This document shows, piece after piece, positions 53,805 through 62,601 of a DNA stretch of 64,000 nt. This stretch comes from Jiella soli (GTDB lineage Bacteria > Pseudomonadota > Alphaproteobacteria > Rhizobiales > Rhizobiaceae), in NCBI RefSeq assembly GCF_020615385.1, contig NZ_JAJAVB010000025.1, positions 457,296-521,295 of the forward strand. The letters are read 5' to 3'. Each line of letters begins with the position of its first letter. The first letter of the stretch is position 1. A model generated the notes under the pieces. It did no database searches. It was given only the letters and a program-made list of their open reading frames with translations, and was not told where the DNA came from. The position numbers were made by a program, and so were the translations under genes.

Positions 53805-53993
53805 TCAGGACAAGAGGACGCCAGTCTCGAGCTGGCCCGTCTGCACGGCGGCCGGCGGCACCGGATTGGCCAGCCAGTTGAAGCGCGCGGTCGACAGGAG
53901 GATGAAGTGGATCAGCAGCGCCAGCACCAGAAGGAAGGTGAACAGCCCGATCAGGGCCCGCCGCGGATCGAAAAGCAGCCAGGTTCTCCACAT
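53805..53993 (-). CDS. pufA: Light-harvesting 1 alpha polypeptide PufA
   Basis: A 62-residue single-helix antenna protein. It starts [20 protein letters not shown], and the axial bacteriochlorophyll ligand is His29 in [16 protein letters not shown]. The C-terminal tail of about 20 residues after the NWLANP segment is polar. It follows pufB by 10 bases and ends before the stabilising hairpin. Confidence 0.97.
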   Translation of the reverse strand: MWRTWLLFDPRRALIGLFTFLLVLALLIHFILLSTARFNWLANPVPPAAVQTGQLETGVLLS

Positions 53994-54003
53994 GGGTTCG
54001 CTC

Positions 54004-54231
54004 CTAGCTCAGCATGGTGAGGAGGGGATGCAGCACCTCGAGGCTCGACACGTTCACGTCGGGCGTCTGCAGCCAGGGCCGCCAGATCCAGACGAGAATG
54101 TGAGCAACGACGGCGATGCCGGTGAAGACGGCGAAGGAGGTGACGAAGAGTCCGTTGAACTCCTGCGCCTCCCGCTCCGTCAGGCCGGATAGCGTTCCTG
54201 CTTCTCGGCCGGTTACGGTGGTTTCTGCCAT
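54004..54231 (-). CDS. pufB: Light-harvesting 1 beta polypeptide PufB (unusual Asn26)
   Basis: A 75-residue antenna protein with [20 protein letters not shown] and the axial His44 in [15 protein letters not shown]. The position 18 residues before the axial His, nearly always His in LH1/LH2 beta chains (EFH), is Asn26 here (codon AAC). A 21-residue C-terminal extension follows the RPWL end motif, where most beta chains stop within a few residues. It has a strong Shine-Dalgarno (AAGGAGAAAGG) and is 91 bases after the pufQ-like gene. Confidence 0.95.
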   Translation of the reverse strand: MAETTVTGREAGTLSGLTEREAQEFNGLFVTSFAVFTGIAVVAHILVWIWRPWLQTPDVNVSSLEVLHPLLTMLS

Positions 54232-54322
54232 GTTCCTTTCTCCTTGGTTCTACTGCCTTCGTTTGGAGGCCCGATGCCGATGCGCCGGGTCCGCCGCTGT
54301 CGAAGCCTTAAATTCCCGAGCG

Positions 54323-54550
54323 CTATCGCATGAAGGCGTAGGGGAGGACCGAATGCGCCGCCGCTCGGGCGTCGCTGAAGACCGCGAAATAGCTGCCGGG
54401 CTCGACGGCGATCGGCCGCAAGCGCGCCGGAACGAAGCGCGAGATCAGCGCCACGGCCAGGAACAGCGGGAAGGAGAGCGCGTAGATGATCCGGTATTCC
54501 TGACGCTCGGAGCGGAACAGAGCGCTGCCTTCATGATGGACGAGGCTCAT
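54323..54550 (-). CDS. PufQ-like small membrane protein
   Basis: A 75-residue protein with one transmembrane helix in RQEYRIIYALSFPLFLAVALISRFVP and an Ala-rich amphipathic C-terminus (DARAAAHSVLPYAFM). It lies between bchZ and pufB, the classical pufQ position, and has the EYxxxY...FP pattern of small pufQ-type proteins. Sequence conservation is low in this group, so the assignment rests on position and topology. PufQ promotes bacteriochlorophyll accumulation in Rhodobacter. Confidence 0.7.
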   Translation of the reverse strand: MSLVHHEGSALFRSERQEYRIIYALSFPLFLAVALISRFVPARLRPIAVEPGSYFAVFSDARAAAHSVLPYAFMR

Positions 54551-54629
54551 CGGATGGTCTCCTTCGGACGCTGATGGGAAAATTCACCGCGCCGCCGCGC
54601 GGCGCGAGGGCGGAGCGAGGCGAGGCGGG

Positions 54630-56081
54630 TCATGCCGGCGCCTTTTCGGCCAGGCGGGCCGCAGAAAGGTGGTGGGGTTCGACCGATGCGGCGCGAGCGC
54701 CCCGGGCGGCCGTTTCCGCCGCGTCCCGCATCCGCCGCGCGGCGGAGATGCGTACGAGAACGGGTTCGCGCGCGATCGCGGCTTCCAGCGCGGTCGTCGC
54801 TTCCGCGGACCAGGGGAGTTCGGCATGCCGGCGGGCCGGGGTCGGATCGACGGCATCCATGTCCGTGCCGAGCGGCAGGATGTGGAAGAGCGTGTCGAAC
54901 AGCGCGTTGCAGACTTCCTGGACGAGATAGGTGGCGCCGGAATAGCCCATGAAGGGCGTGCCGGTGTGGCGCCGGATCGCCGCGCCCGGGAAGGAGGCGG
55001 GAATGAAGGTCCCGCGCCCGCCGGCCTCGGCCAGGTACATGCGCTCGTTGTAGCTGCCGAAGAGGACGAGCGGCGGCGTCTCCTTCACCATCCGCCGGAC
55101 TTCGTCGTTCAGCGTCTTCTTGCCGGCGAGCCGCGGCACGGCGAAGCGGCAGGGCAGGCCCATCTCGTCCTCGAGGAAGTGGCGGACGCCGCGCTCATAG
55201 GTCTCGTTGGCGACGATGGCGAAGCTCGCCGTGCCGAAGAAGTCCTGCGTGACCGAGCGCCAGAGATCCCAGAGCGGCTTGATCGTGGTGTGCTTCTCGC
55301 GGGTGATGAAGGGCTCGGGATCGAGCCCGAGCATCTCGCCGAGCGTGCGCAGGAAGGCGGTGGTCGAGTGGAGCCCGATCGGCGCCTGCAGATAGGGGCG
55401 CTCCAGCGCCTCGCAGAGCTGGCGGCCATATTCGCGGTAGAGGCAGACATTGGCGTCGGCGGTCACCAGCTTGGGAATGTCGCGCAGGTGGCTGCCCAGC
55501 GGGAAGACGAGATTGACCTCGGCGCCGATGCCCTCGATCAGCCGGCGGATCTCATGGAGGTCCGACGGCATGTTGAACATGCCATAGGCCGGGCCGATGA
55601 TGTTGACCCTCGGCTTCTCGCCGTCCTTGCGTTCGCGCGGGGCGGGGATCTTGCCCTTCTTCGGGCCGAACTCGGTCAGGAGCCATTTCAGCGCGCGGTC
55701 GGCGCACTGCCACTGGTCCTCGTCGATGGTGCGCGGCAGGAAGCGCTTGAGATTGGTGCCCTCCGGCGTCACGCCGCCGCCGATCATCTCGGCGATCGAG
55801 CCGGTGACGACCACCGACGGCTCGCTCGGATCGAGCGTCGCATGCGCCCGCTTCATCGCGCCCTCGGTGCCGGTCTGGCCGAGATTGTCCTCGGACAGGC
55901 CGGTGACGACGATCGGCAGTTCGTGCGGCGGGAGCGCGTCGGTGTAGTGGAGGACCGAGGTGACCGGCAGGTTCTCGCAGCCGACCGGACCGTCGACGAC
56001 GACCTGAAGGCCCTTCACCGCGGTGAAGACGTAGACGGCGCCCCAGTAGCCGCCGGCGCGATCGTGATCGAGGACGAGCAT
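54630..56081 (-). CDS. bchZ: Chlorophyllide a reductase subunit Z
   Basis: A 483-residue NifK-like subunit of chlorophyllide a reductase (with BchX and BchY), which reduces ring B. It contains [26 protein letters not shown] and [12 protein letters not shown]. The C-terminus carries the [13 protein letters not shown] block. The start ATG at 56081 shares one base with the bchY stop (TGATG). An in-frame extension upstream to 56507 is inside bchY and is discarded. Confidence 0.96.
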   Translation of the reverse strand: MLVLDHDRAGGYWGAVYVFTAVKGLQVVVDGPVGCENLPVTSVLHYTDALPPHELPIVVTGLSEDNLGQTGTEGAMKRAHATLDPSEPSVVVTGSIAEMIGGGVTPEGTNLKRFLPRTIDEDQWQCADRALKWLLTEFGPKKGKIPAPRERKDGEKPRVNIIGPAYGMFNMPSDLHEIRRLIEGIGAEVNLVFPLGSHLRDIPKLVTADANVCLYREYGRQLCEALERPYLQAPIGLHSTTAFLRTLGEMLGLDPEPFITREKHTTIKPLWDLWRSVTQDFFGTASFAIVANETYERGVRHFLEDEMGLPCRFAVPRLAGKKTLNDEVRRMVKETPPLVLFGSYNERMYLAEAGGRGTFIPASFPGAAIRRHTGTPFMGYSGATYLVQEVCNALFDTLFHILPLGTDMDAVDPTPARRHAELPWSAEATTALEAAIAREPVLVRISAARRMRDAAETAARGARAASVEPHHLSAARLAEKAPA

Positions 56082-57652
56082 CAGACGTCCCCCATCCCGG
56101 CGTCGTAGGTGGACGCCTTCTTGCCGTTGATCGCGACGTCGGCGCGCAGCTTCGGCTTCTTCGGGGCGGGCGGAACGTCCTCCCAGATGCCGCTGGTGTG
56201 ACCCGTGCCGACGCCGTCGAAGAAGGCCAGCATTTCGTCGAAGCGCGGCTTGGAGGAGATCGCCCCGTTGACGACCTCGGCCAGCGAGCCGGCGCCGGCG
56301 GGTCCCATCAGCGGACGCGCCGAGATCAGATTGGTGAAGTAGAGCGCCGGCGTGCCGGACTGCTTGGCCTTCTGGACGACCGGTGTCGTGCCGATCGCGA
56401 GATCGGGTTTGAACTCCTCGAAGGCGGCGAGATCGTCTTCCAACGAGGCCCGGAACTTCACCTGAACCCCGCGCGCGGCGAGCCATTCGCGGTCGGGATC
56501 CGACCACTTCGTGCGCGGGCAGGCGGTGCCGACATAGCGAAGATCCGCGCCGCTTTCGACGAGAAGACGGGCCACCAGAAGCTCCGAGCCCTCATAGCCC
56601 GACAGCGTGATCCGCCCTTTGATCGGGGAGCCGGCCAGCGCGCCACGGACCCCCGGCAGGATGGCATTCTGGGTGGCCGCGATCGTCGCCGCCGGAACGT
56701 CTGCCGCGTCGCCGACCGCCTTGAGCCAGTCCGCCGTGCCATCGACGCCGACCGGGGCGGAGCCGACGACCGGCCGACCGGCCGCCTCGAACTCGCGGAT
56801 CGAGGCCGTGTAGAAGGGGTGGATCGCGGCGGCGACCGTGCAGTCGAGCGCGGCATAGAGTTCGCGCCATTCGCGGGTCGGCACGACCGGTCCGGCGGCG
56901 AGGCCCATCGGCTCAAGCAGCCGGCCGATGACCATCGGATCGGCGGGGAACATCTCGCCGAGAAGCGCCACCGACGGCCTGTCCGTGCGCGGTTGGCGCG
57001 GCGCGGCGACCGGCCCCTCTTCGGCTTCGCCGCGGGCATAGGCGAGCATTGCGCCGGCGAGGATGTCCTTCGCCTCGGCATGGGTCGGCACGCCGAAACC
57101 GGGAACGTCGATGCCGATGATGCGGACGCCGTCGATCGCCTTGGGAAGGAGGCGAAGCGGGACGCCGGAGGCCGTCGGCACGCAGAGATTGGTGACGACG
57201 ATGGCGTCGTAGAGCTTCGGGTCGGCGAGATCGTGGACCGCCTCGCGGATGTCCTCGAACAGCTTGCCCGTGACCAGCGTCTCGGAATTGAACGGGACGT
57301 AGCCGACGGTGCGGCGGGCGCCATAGAAATGCGAGGTGAAGGTCAGGCCGTAGACGCAGCAGGCCGAGCCCGACAGAACCGTCGCCGTGCGCCGCATCCT
57401 CAGGCCGACCCGCAGCGACCCGAAGGCCGGGCACATCGATTGCGGCTGGTCGTGCGGGCCGACGGGGTAGTCCTTGGCATAGCGGCCGAGCGTTTCGCTG
57501 GCGCCGGCCTTTTCGGCCGCCGCGCGCATCTCGGCCTTGCCGGCATGACACGACGCGTCGCCATCCTGCGGCGTGGCCGGCGTGGCCGGCGTGGCGGCCG
57601 GGGCGCTGCCGCTGCCGTCGTCGCGTCTGAGGTCGGTGTCGGAGAAATCCAT
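56081..57652 (-). CDS. bchY: Chlorophyllide a reductase subunit Y
   Basis: A 523-residue NifD-like subunit. Cluster cysteines lie in [20 protein letters not shown] and [20 protein letters not shown] Pro/Ala/Thr-rich N-terminal segment of about 45 residues precedes the conserved part. The ATG at 57652 follows GAGG and is preferred to an in-frame start at 57697. It lies 10 bases after bchX. Confidence 0.96.
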   Translation of the reverse strand: MDFSDTDLRRDDGSGSAPAATPATPATPQDGDASCHAGKAEMRAAAEKAGASETLGRYAKDYPVGPHDQPQSMCPAFGSLRVGLRMRRTATVLSGSACCVYGLTFTSHFYGARRTVGYVPFNSETLVTGKLFEDIREAVHDLADPKLYDAIVVTNLCVPTASGVPLRLLPKAIDGVRIIGIDVPGFGVPTHAEAKDILAGAMLAYARGEAEEGPVAAPRQPRTDRPSVALLGEMFPADPMVIGRLLEPMGLAAGPVVPTREWRELYAALDCTVAAAIHPFYTASIREFEAAGRPVVGSAPVGVDGTADWLKAVGDAADVPAATIAATQNAILPGVRGALAGSPIKGRITLSGYEGSELLVARLLVESGADLRYVGTACPRTKWSDPDREWLAARGVQVKFRASLEDDLAAFEEFKPDLAIGTTPVVQKAKQSGTPALYFTNLISARPLMGPAGAGSLAEVVNGAISSKPRFDEMLAFFDGVGTGHTSGIWEDVPPAPKKPKLRADVAINGKKASTYDAGMGDV

Positions 57653-57662
57653 CAGGCCGTCC

Positions 57663-58682
57663 TCACGCGTTGTCGTAGACGACTTCGAGGGACGCACGCT
57701 TGGCGACCGGCTTGCCGCGCATGTCCTCCTGGCTCGCAGGAAGCAGGGTGTAGTCGCGGCCGGTCTCCTCGCTGGAGAACAGGCCGAGCAGGCCGTCCTG
57801 GGTGAGCGGGGTCGGATGGCGCGGCGGGGCCTCGGCGACGTTCAGCGCCAGTTCCTCGAACAGGGGCGCCCAGCGCCCGCCGGGCTGGCCGACGATCTGG
57901 TAGTTCGCGCTCTTCTTGCGGATGTCCTCGTCTGCCGGGATCGCCGAGAGGATCGGGATGCCGACGGACTTCGCGAAGGCCGCGGCCTCGCCGGTGCCGT
58001 CGTCCTTGTTCACCACCATGCCGGCGACGCCGACATTGCCGCCGAGCTTGCGGAAATATTCCACCGCCGAGCAGACATTGTTGGCGACGTAGAGCGATTG
58101 GAGATCGTTGGACCCGACTACGATGACCTTCTGGCACATGTCGCGGGCGATCGGCAGGCCGAAGCCGCCGCAGACGACGTCGCCCAGGAAGTCGAGCAGG
58201 ACGTAGTCGAAGCCCCATTCGTGGAAGCCGAGCTTTTCGAGGAGCTCGAAGCCGTGGATGATGCCGCGCCCGCCGCAGCCGCGGCCGACTTCCGGCCCGC
58301 CGAGCTCCATGGCGAAGACGCCGTCGCGCTTGAAGCAGACGTCGGAGATGTCGACTTCCTCGCCGGCGGCCTTCTTGGCCGAGGACGTCTGGATGATGGT
58401 CGGGCAGGCCTTGCCGCCGAAGAGCAGCGAGGTGGTGTCGGACTTCGGGTCGCAGCCGATCAGGAGGACGCGCTTGCCCTGGCTCGCCATCATGTAGGAG
58501 AGGTTGGCCAGCGTGAACGACTTGCCGATGCCGCCCTTGCCGTAGATCGCGATGATCTGGGTTTCCTTGGTGACCGGGGCGGTCGACACCGCATCGGGCT
58601 CGCGGGTCGCCTCCTCGCGCAGAAGCGCGACCATCTCGGCAGTGGAGCCCGTCGCGTCGCGCGTCTTCTTCAGAGCGGTCAT
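57663..58682 (-). CDS. bchX: Chlorophyllide a reductase iron protein BchX
   Basis: A 339-residue NifH-like ATPase that feeds electrons to BchYZ. The P-loop is [10 protein letters not shown], and the [4Fe-4S] cysteines are in GRGCGGRGII and GDVVCGGFG. It starts MTALKKTRDA at 58682, two bases after the bchC stop. The extension to 58853 lies inside bchC. Confidence 0.96.
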   Translation of the reverse strand: MTALKKTRDATGSTAEMVALLREEATREPDAVSTAPVTKETQIIAIYGKGGIGKSFTLANLSYMMASQGKRVLLIGCDPKSDTTSLLFGGKACPTIIQTSSAKKAAGEEVDISDVCFKRDGVFAMELGGPEVGRGCGGRGIIHGFELLEKLGFHEWGFDYVLLDFLGDVVCGGFGLPIARDMCQKVIVVGSNDLQSLYVANNVCSAVEYFRKLGGNVGVAGMVVNKDDGTGEAAAFAKSVGIPILSAIPADEDIRKKSANYQIVGQPGGRWAPLFEELALNVAEAPPRHPTPLTQDGLLGLFSSEETGRDYTLLPASQEDMRGKPVAKRASLEVVYDNA

Positions 58683-58684
58683 TC

Positions 58685-59620
58685 TCAGGCTCTCCAATCC
58701 AGGATCATTTTCAGGCAGTCGGCGTCTTCGAACGCCGTGCGGTAGGCTGCATCGGCGGCGCCAGGGCGGCCGCGATGGGTAGCGATGCCGGACAGCGACA
58801 GCCGGCCTGTCTCGGCGAGGCGGATGACGGCGGCCATGTCCTCCGGGCGCCATTCCGCTGCGATCCTGATCTGCGCTTCGCGCATGAAGGCCGGCGGGAA
58901 GGCGAAGGCGACCGGCTGCTTGTAGAAGCCGGCCAGAACGATCTCGCCGCGCCGGGCAAGGCGCGGCATCAGCTGGTCGAGGATCGCGGAATCGCCGGAG
59001 ACATCGAGGGCAGAGGCGTAGTCGCGGCGCTCGTCCTCGGCCGGATCGACCACGGCATAATTGTCCGCGCCGCCGCGCCGCGCAGCTTGGGTCTCCCAGA
59101 CGGTGGGACGGCCGCCGAGTGCGACAGTGATGCGCGCCACGAGGCGGCCGAGTGCTCCGTGGCCGATCACGAGTTCGGGCAGGGCGCTGCCGATGCCGAT
59201 CGCATGATGGGCCGTGGCGGCGAGCGCCAGGAGCACCGCATCCTCGTCCGTGATGCAGTCCGGCAGCGGAGCCAGGCGGTCGGCCGTGACCAGAAGGTCG
59301 GAGGCCGAGGCGCCGAACAGGCCGCGGGCTTCCGAGAAGCCCGAGGAGCCGGGGACGAAGACGCGCGAACCGGCCGCGATCCGGCCGGTGTCATCTGCCA
59401 CCGCGACGCGTCCGACTGCCTCGTAGCCGGGAACCAGCGGATAGCCGAGGCCGGGGAACGGCGGCATCTCGCCGGTCCACAACAGGCGCTCGGTGCCGGT
59501 CGAGATGCCGGAGACGTTGATCGAAACGATCGCCTCGTTCGCCTTCCGCTCGTTCAGGGCGATCTGCGCGACGACGAGATCCCGCGGCTGGCTGAACTGG
59601 ATTGCTTGGCAATGCGGCAC
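58685..59620 (-). CDS. bchC: Bacteriochlorophyllide a dehydrogenase BchC
   Basis: A 311-residue zinc-less medium-chain dehydrogenase-type enzyme oxidising the 3-hydroxyethyl group to acetyl. It shows GISTGTERLLWTGEMPPFPGLGYPLVPGYE, LVIGHGALGRLVARI and GEIVLAGFY. It is the first gene of bchCXYZ and is preceded by a consensus PpsR box, so it probably has its own promoter as in Rhodobacter. Confidence 0.96.
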   Translation of the reverse strand: MPHCQAIQFSQPRDLVVAQIALNERKANEAIVSINVSGISTGTERLLWTGEMPPFPGLGYPLVPGYEAVGRVAVADDTGRIAAGSRVFVPGSSGFSEARGLFGASASDLLVTADRLAPLPDCITDEDAVLLALAATAHHAIGIGSALPELVIGHGALGRLVARITVALGGRPTVWETQAARRGGADNYAVVDPAEDERRDYASALDVSGDSAILDQLMPRLARRGEIVLAGFYKQPVAFAFPPAFMREAQIRIAAEWRPEDMAAVIRLAETGRLSLSGIATHRGRPGAADAAYRTAFEDADCLKMILDWRA

Positions 59621-59643
59621 GAGGATTCTCCGGGATGCAGAAG

Positions 59644-59661
59644 TGTAAAGTTAACTGGACA
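59644..59661. promoter_or_regulatory. Consensus PpsR operator upstream of bchC
   Basis: TGTAAAGTTAACTGGACA fits TGT-N12-ACA exactly and is 24 bases before the bchC start. A second near-match lies 8 bases away, the spacing known from the bchC promoter of Rhodobacter where CrtJ/PpsR binds cooperatively. Confidence 0.8.
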
Positions 59662-59669
59662 GACATTAC

Positions 59670-59687
59670 TGTCAAGAAAATGATACG
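59670..59687. promoter_or_regulatory. Second, near-consensus PpsR box at bchC
   Basis: TGTCAAGAAAATGATACG matches TGT-N12-AC(A) with one mismatch. It overlaps the crtF stop codon and is 8 bases from the perfect box. Confidence 0.55.
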
Positions 59688-60928
59688 CTGCGGCGCGGTA
59701 TTTCGCCGAGCACGATGCGGGCGGCGACTGGCAGCGAGGTCGGGATTTCCCTGACGCGAGAAAGACCCGCGGCATTCATCAGCCGGCCGATTTCTTCCGG
59801 CGTGCGGGCGCGTCCGCGGCCCATGGCGAGCAGGTAGAAGCCGAAATAGGCGTCCGCGACGGGGGCGGAGTGCTGGTTTCCTGCCATCGGCTCGGCGATC
59901 ATCACCACGCCGCCGGGCGCGAGTCCGTCGCGAATCTTGCGCAGGAGGCGGATCGCCGCGTCGTCGTCGTGGTCGTGGATGATTCGGACCAGGCTGACGA
60001 AGTCGCAGTCCTGCGGAAACGGGTCCTCGAAGAAGTCGCCGGAATGGACGCTCACGCGCCGGCCGAAGCGGCTGTCGGCGAGGCGCTTGCGGGCGATCCC
60101 GGCGACCGGCGGAAGGTCGAACAGATGCAGTTCGATCTGGGGATGGCGTTCGGCGACCTTCGTCAGGAACCGGCCGTCGCCCCCGCCGACGTCGAGCATC
60201 TTCCGCGCCCAGGAAAAGTCGTAGGAGGCGATCACCTCGTCGGCGACGAAGTCCTGGCTCGTCGACATGAGGTCGGTATAGGCGGCGACGTCGAAATCCG
60301 TGTTCTCGGCCGGGGCCTCGCCTTCCTGCCCCGGCTTTCGGCCCGCAGCATAGGGCCACAGACGTGACAGCGCGGTGTCCTTGGTCTCGCCCTTCAGCAG
60401 CGCGACGGGATCGCGCAGGTCGTCGTAGAGGACGCCGTGGTGGCGGATCATCGCCTGGACGCCGGGATTTGCCATCAGCGCGGCGCCGAGCGGGCCGAGG
60501 CCATAGAGCGGCTCGTTCCCGTCGTCGTCGATCTCGACCAGATCAAGCGCCGCCGAAGCCCGCAGGAGCCGGCGCGAGGCCTCTTCCGGCAGTCCGATCG
60601 CGAAGGAGACTTCCGACAGGCTGCGCGGCCGCTCGGCGAGCCGGTCGAACAATCGGAGTTCCACGCCCGCACTGAGGATCTGCGAGTAGACGAAGCCCGC
60701 CGTCAGATCGAACAGGCGCCGCGAGGAGCGCCGGGCGAAGGGCCGGGTCAGCCAGCTGCGCGCGGCGCGTAGCTGGAAGCTGCGGTCGGCCAGGCGCCGG
60801 TTGCGGGCCATCCGCCAATCCTGCCGCCAGGGCCGGAAATAGCGACGGATGGCGCGCATCGGATCGGCCCAGCCGGAGGATGCGGACGGGTCTGCGGGTT
60901 CTGTCTTGCTATCCGACATCGTCGACAT
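59672..60928 (-). CDS. crtF: Demethylspheroidene O-methyltransferase CrtF
   Basis: A 418-residue SAM-dependent O-methyltransferase forming the 1-methoxy group of spheroidene/spirilloxanthin-type carotenoids. It has an N-terminal dimerisation/winged-helix part and the SAM loop MLDVGGGDGRFL. It is followed by RIIHDHDDDAAIRLLRKI and GGVVMIAEPMAG. The ATG at 60928 has AAGAGG at 10 bases; an in-frame ATG at 60919 and longer frames are less likely. It is divergent from crtD and its promoter shares the PpsR box. Confidence 0.92.
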   Translation of the reverse strand: MSTMSDSKTEPADPSASSGWADPMRAIRRYFRPWRQDWRMARNRRLADRSFQLRAARSWLTRPFARRSSRRLFDLTAGFVYSQILSAGVELRLFDRLAERPRSLSEVSFAIGLPEEASRRLLRASAALDLVEIDDDGNEPLYGLGPLGAALMANPGVQAMIRHHGVLYDDLRDPVALLKGETKDTALSRLWPYAAGRKPGQEGEAPAENTDFDVAAYTDLMSTSQDFVADEVIASYDFSWARKMLDVGGGDGRFLTKVAERHPQIELHLFDLPPVAGIARKRLADSRFGRRVSVHSGDFFEDPFPQDCDFVSLVRIIHDHDDDAAIRLLRKIRDGLAPGGVVMIAEPMAGNQHSAPVADAYFGFYLLAMGRGRARTPEEIGRLMNAAGLSRVREIPTSLPVAARIVLGEIPRRSVSFS

Positions 60929-60957
60929 GGGCGTCAAACCTCTTGGACGGATGCATA

Positions 60958-60975
60958 TGTCAAAACAAGTGGACA
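60958..60975. promoter_or_regulatory. Consensus PpsR operator between crtF and crtD
   Basis: TGTCAAAACAAGTGGACA matches TGTC-N10-GACA exactly. It lies 30 bases upstream of crtF and 33 upstream of crtD, so it can govern both divergent genes. Confidence 0.82.
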
Positions 60976-60990
60976 TCTCCGGCGGCGCCG

Positions 60991-61008
60991 TGTCAATCTC
61001 TCCTGACG
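60991..61008. promoter_or_regulatory. Near-consensus PpsR box adjoining the crtD start
   Basis: TGTCAATCTCTCCTGACG keeps TGTC-N10-GAC with one mismatch in the last base. It ends at the base before the crtD ATG, so PpsR binding here would occlude the crtD start region. It is 15 bases from the perfect box. Confidence 0.55.
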
Positions 61009-62601
61009 ATGACTGAGAAAAGATCGATCCGCGTCGCGATCGTCGGCGCCGGCATTGCCGGCTTGGCGGCCGCCGCACGTCTCTCGGCGGAAGGCGCCGA
61101 CGTGACCGTTCTGGAGGCTTCCGACGGCCCCGGCGGGAAGCTGAGCACGGCCGTCGTCGCGGGCCGGACGATCGATGTCGGGCCGACCGTCCTGACCATG
61201 CGCGACGTCTTCGACGAGGTCTTCGCCGCGGCCGGAGAGAGGCTCGACGACCATTTGACGCTCGTCCGCTCGCCGACGATCGCGCGCCACGTCTTTGCGG
61301 ACGGGGGGAAGCTCGACCTCTTCGCCGATGCCGCGCGGTCCGAGGCCGCGATCCGCGAATTTGCCGGCGAACGCTCGGCGCGCGAGTTTGCCGCCTTCAG
61401 CCGGCGGGCGCGGGACGTCCACGAGACGCTGTCGCCGATCTTCATGCGCGCGCCCCGCCCTGCGGGCCCGCTGGGGTTGGTCGCCCGGGCGGGCGCGGGC
61501 GGGCTGCCGGCGATCCTGAGGATCGGCGCGCAAACGACGCTGTGGAGAGCCCTCGCGGCGGAGTTCTCCGATCCCCGGCTCGCCCAGCTCTTCGCCCGCT
61601 ACGCGACCTATAACGGCTCCTCGCCCTTCCTCGCGCCGGCGACGCTGATGCTGATCGCCGAAGTCGAGCGCGCCGGCGTTTGGCTGGTCGAGGGCGGCAT
61701 GCACGCACTGGCGGCAGCGCTGGCGGGGCTCGCCGAGCGCCGTGGCGCAAGGTTCCGCTACGGCGCGGCGGTGGAAGTGGCGGAGACCATCTCGGGCCGC
61801 GCGAGCGGCGTGCGGCTCGCCTCCGGCGAGCGCATTCCAGCGGATGTCGTCCTTGCCAATTGCGACGCCGGAGCGATCGCCGCCGGTCTCTTCGGGCGCG
61901 AGGCGCAAGGCTCGGTCGATCCGCCGCTGAAGACCGACGAACGCTCGCTCTCGGCACTGACCCTCGCGCTCGTCGCCAGGACCTCGGGCCTGCCGCTCCT
62001 CAGGCACAACGTCTTCTTCTCCGCAGACTATCGCGGCGAGTTCGACGACATCCTGTCGCGCCGCCGGCTGCCGGAGGACCCCACGGTCTATGTCTGCGCC
62101 GGCGACCGCGACGGCGAAGGCCGTCTGTCGGACGAGGCCCGCGCCGCCGGCACCGAGCGGCTGTTTCTCATCGTCAATGCGCCGGCCGACGGCGACATCC
62201 GGACATTTCGGGCAGAGGAGGTGGAGCGATGCGTGACGGCGGCCTTTTCCAGGCTGGAGGCCTCGGGCTTGCAGGTGGCGTGGCGGGACGCGCCGATGGT
62301 CCGTTCGACGCCCTCAGATTTCGCGAGACGGTTTCCGGGGACGGGCGGAGCGCTCTACGGGCGGGCCTCGCATGGGTCGACGGCTTCGTTCCGGCGGCCG
62401 GGCGCGCGAACCCGGATGCCGGGGCTCTATCTGTGCGGCGGCAGCGCTCATCCGGGAGCCGGCCTGCCGATGGCGGCCCTGTCGGGCAAGATCGCCTCGG
62501 ACGCTATTCTTTCGGACCGCGCTTCGACCAGCAGGTCCCTCCGGGCGGCTATGCCTGGTGGTATGTGGACGCGCTTTCGGCCGACGGAACCTTCGGGCTG
62601 A
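61009..62601 (+). CDS. crtD: Hydroxyneurosporene desaturase CrtD
   Basis: A 530-residue FAD-dependent carotenoid 3,4-desaturase acting on 1-hydroxy- or methoxy-neurosporene-type intermediates. The FAD loop is VAIVGAGIAGLAAAARL, with DVGPTVLTMRDVF and the C-terminal LCGGSAHPGAGLPMAALSG. The tail ASTSRSLRAAMPGGMW is typical of CrtD. Its last part overlaps crtC in another frame. The ATG at 61009 is chosen because the FAD-binding strand begins seven residues later; the open frame upstream crosses the crtF promoter. Confidence 0.94.
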   Translation: MTEKRSIRVAIVGAGIAGLAAAARLSAEGADVTVLEASDGPGGKLSTAVVAGRTIDVGPTVLTMRDVFDEVFAAAGERLDDHLTLVRSPTIARHVFADGGKLDLFADAARSEAAIREFAGERSAREFAAFSRRARDVHETLSPIFMRAPRPAGPLGLVARAGAGGLPAILRIGAQTTLWRALAAEFSDPRLAQLFARYATYNGSSPFLAPATLMLIAEVERAGVWLVEGGMHALAAALAGLAERRGARFRYGAAVEVAETISGRASGVRLASGERIPADVVLANCDAGAIAAGLFGREAQGSVDPPLKTDERSLSALTLALVARTSGLPLLRHNVFFSADYRGEFDDILSRRRLPEDPTVYVCAGDRDGEGRLSDEARAAGTERLFLIVNAPADGDIRTFRAEEVERCVTAAFSRLEASGLQVAWRDAPMVRSTPSDFARRFPGTGGALYGRASHGSTASFRRPGARTRMPGLYLCGGSAHPGAGLPMAALSGKIASDAILSDRASTSRSLRAAMPGGMWTRFRPTEPSG

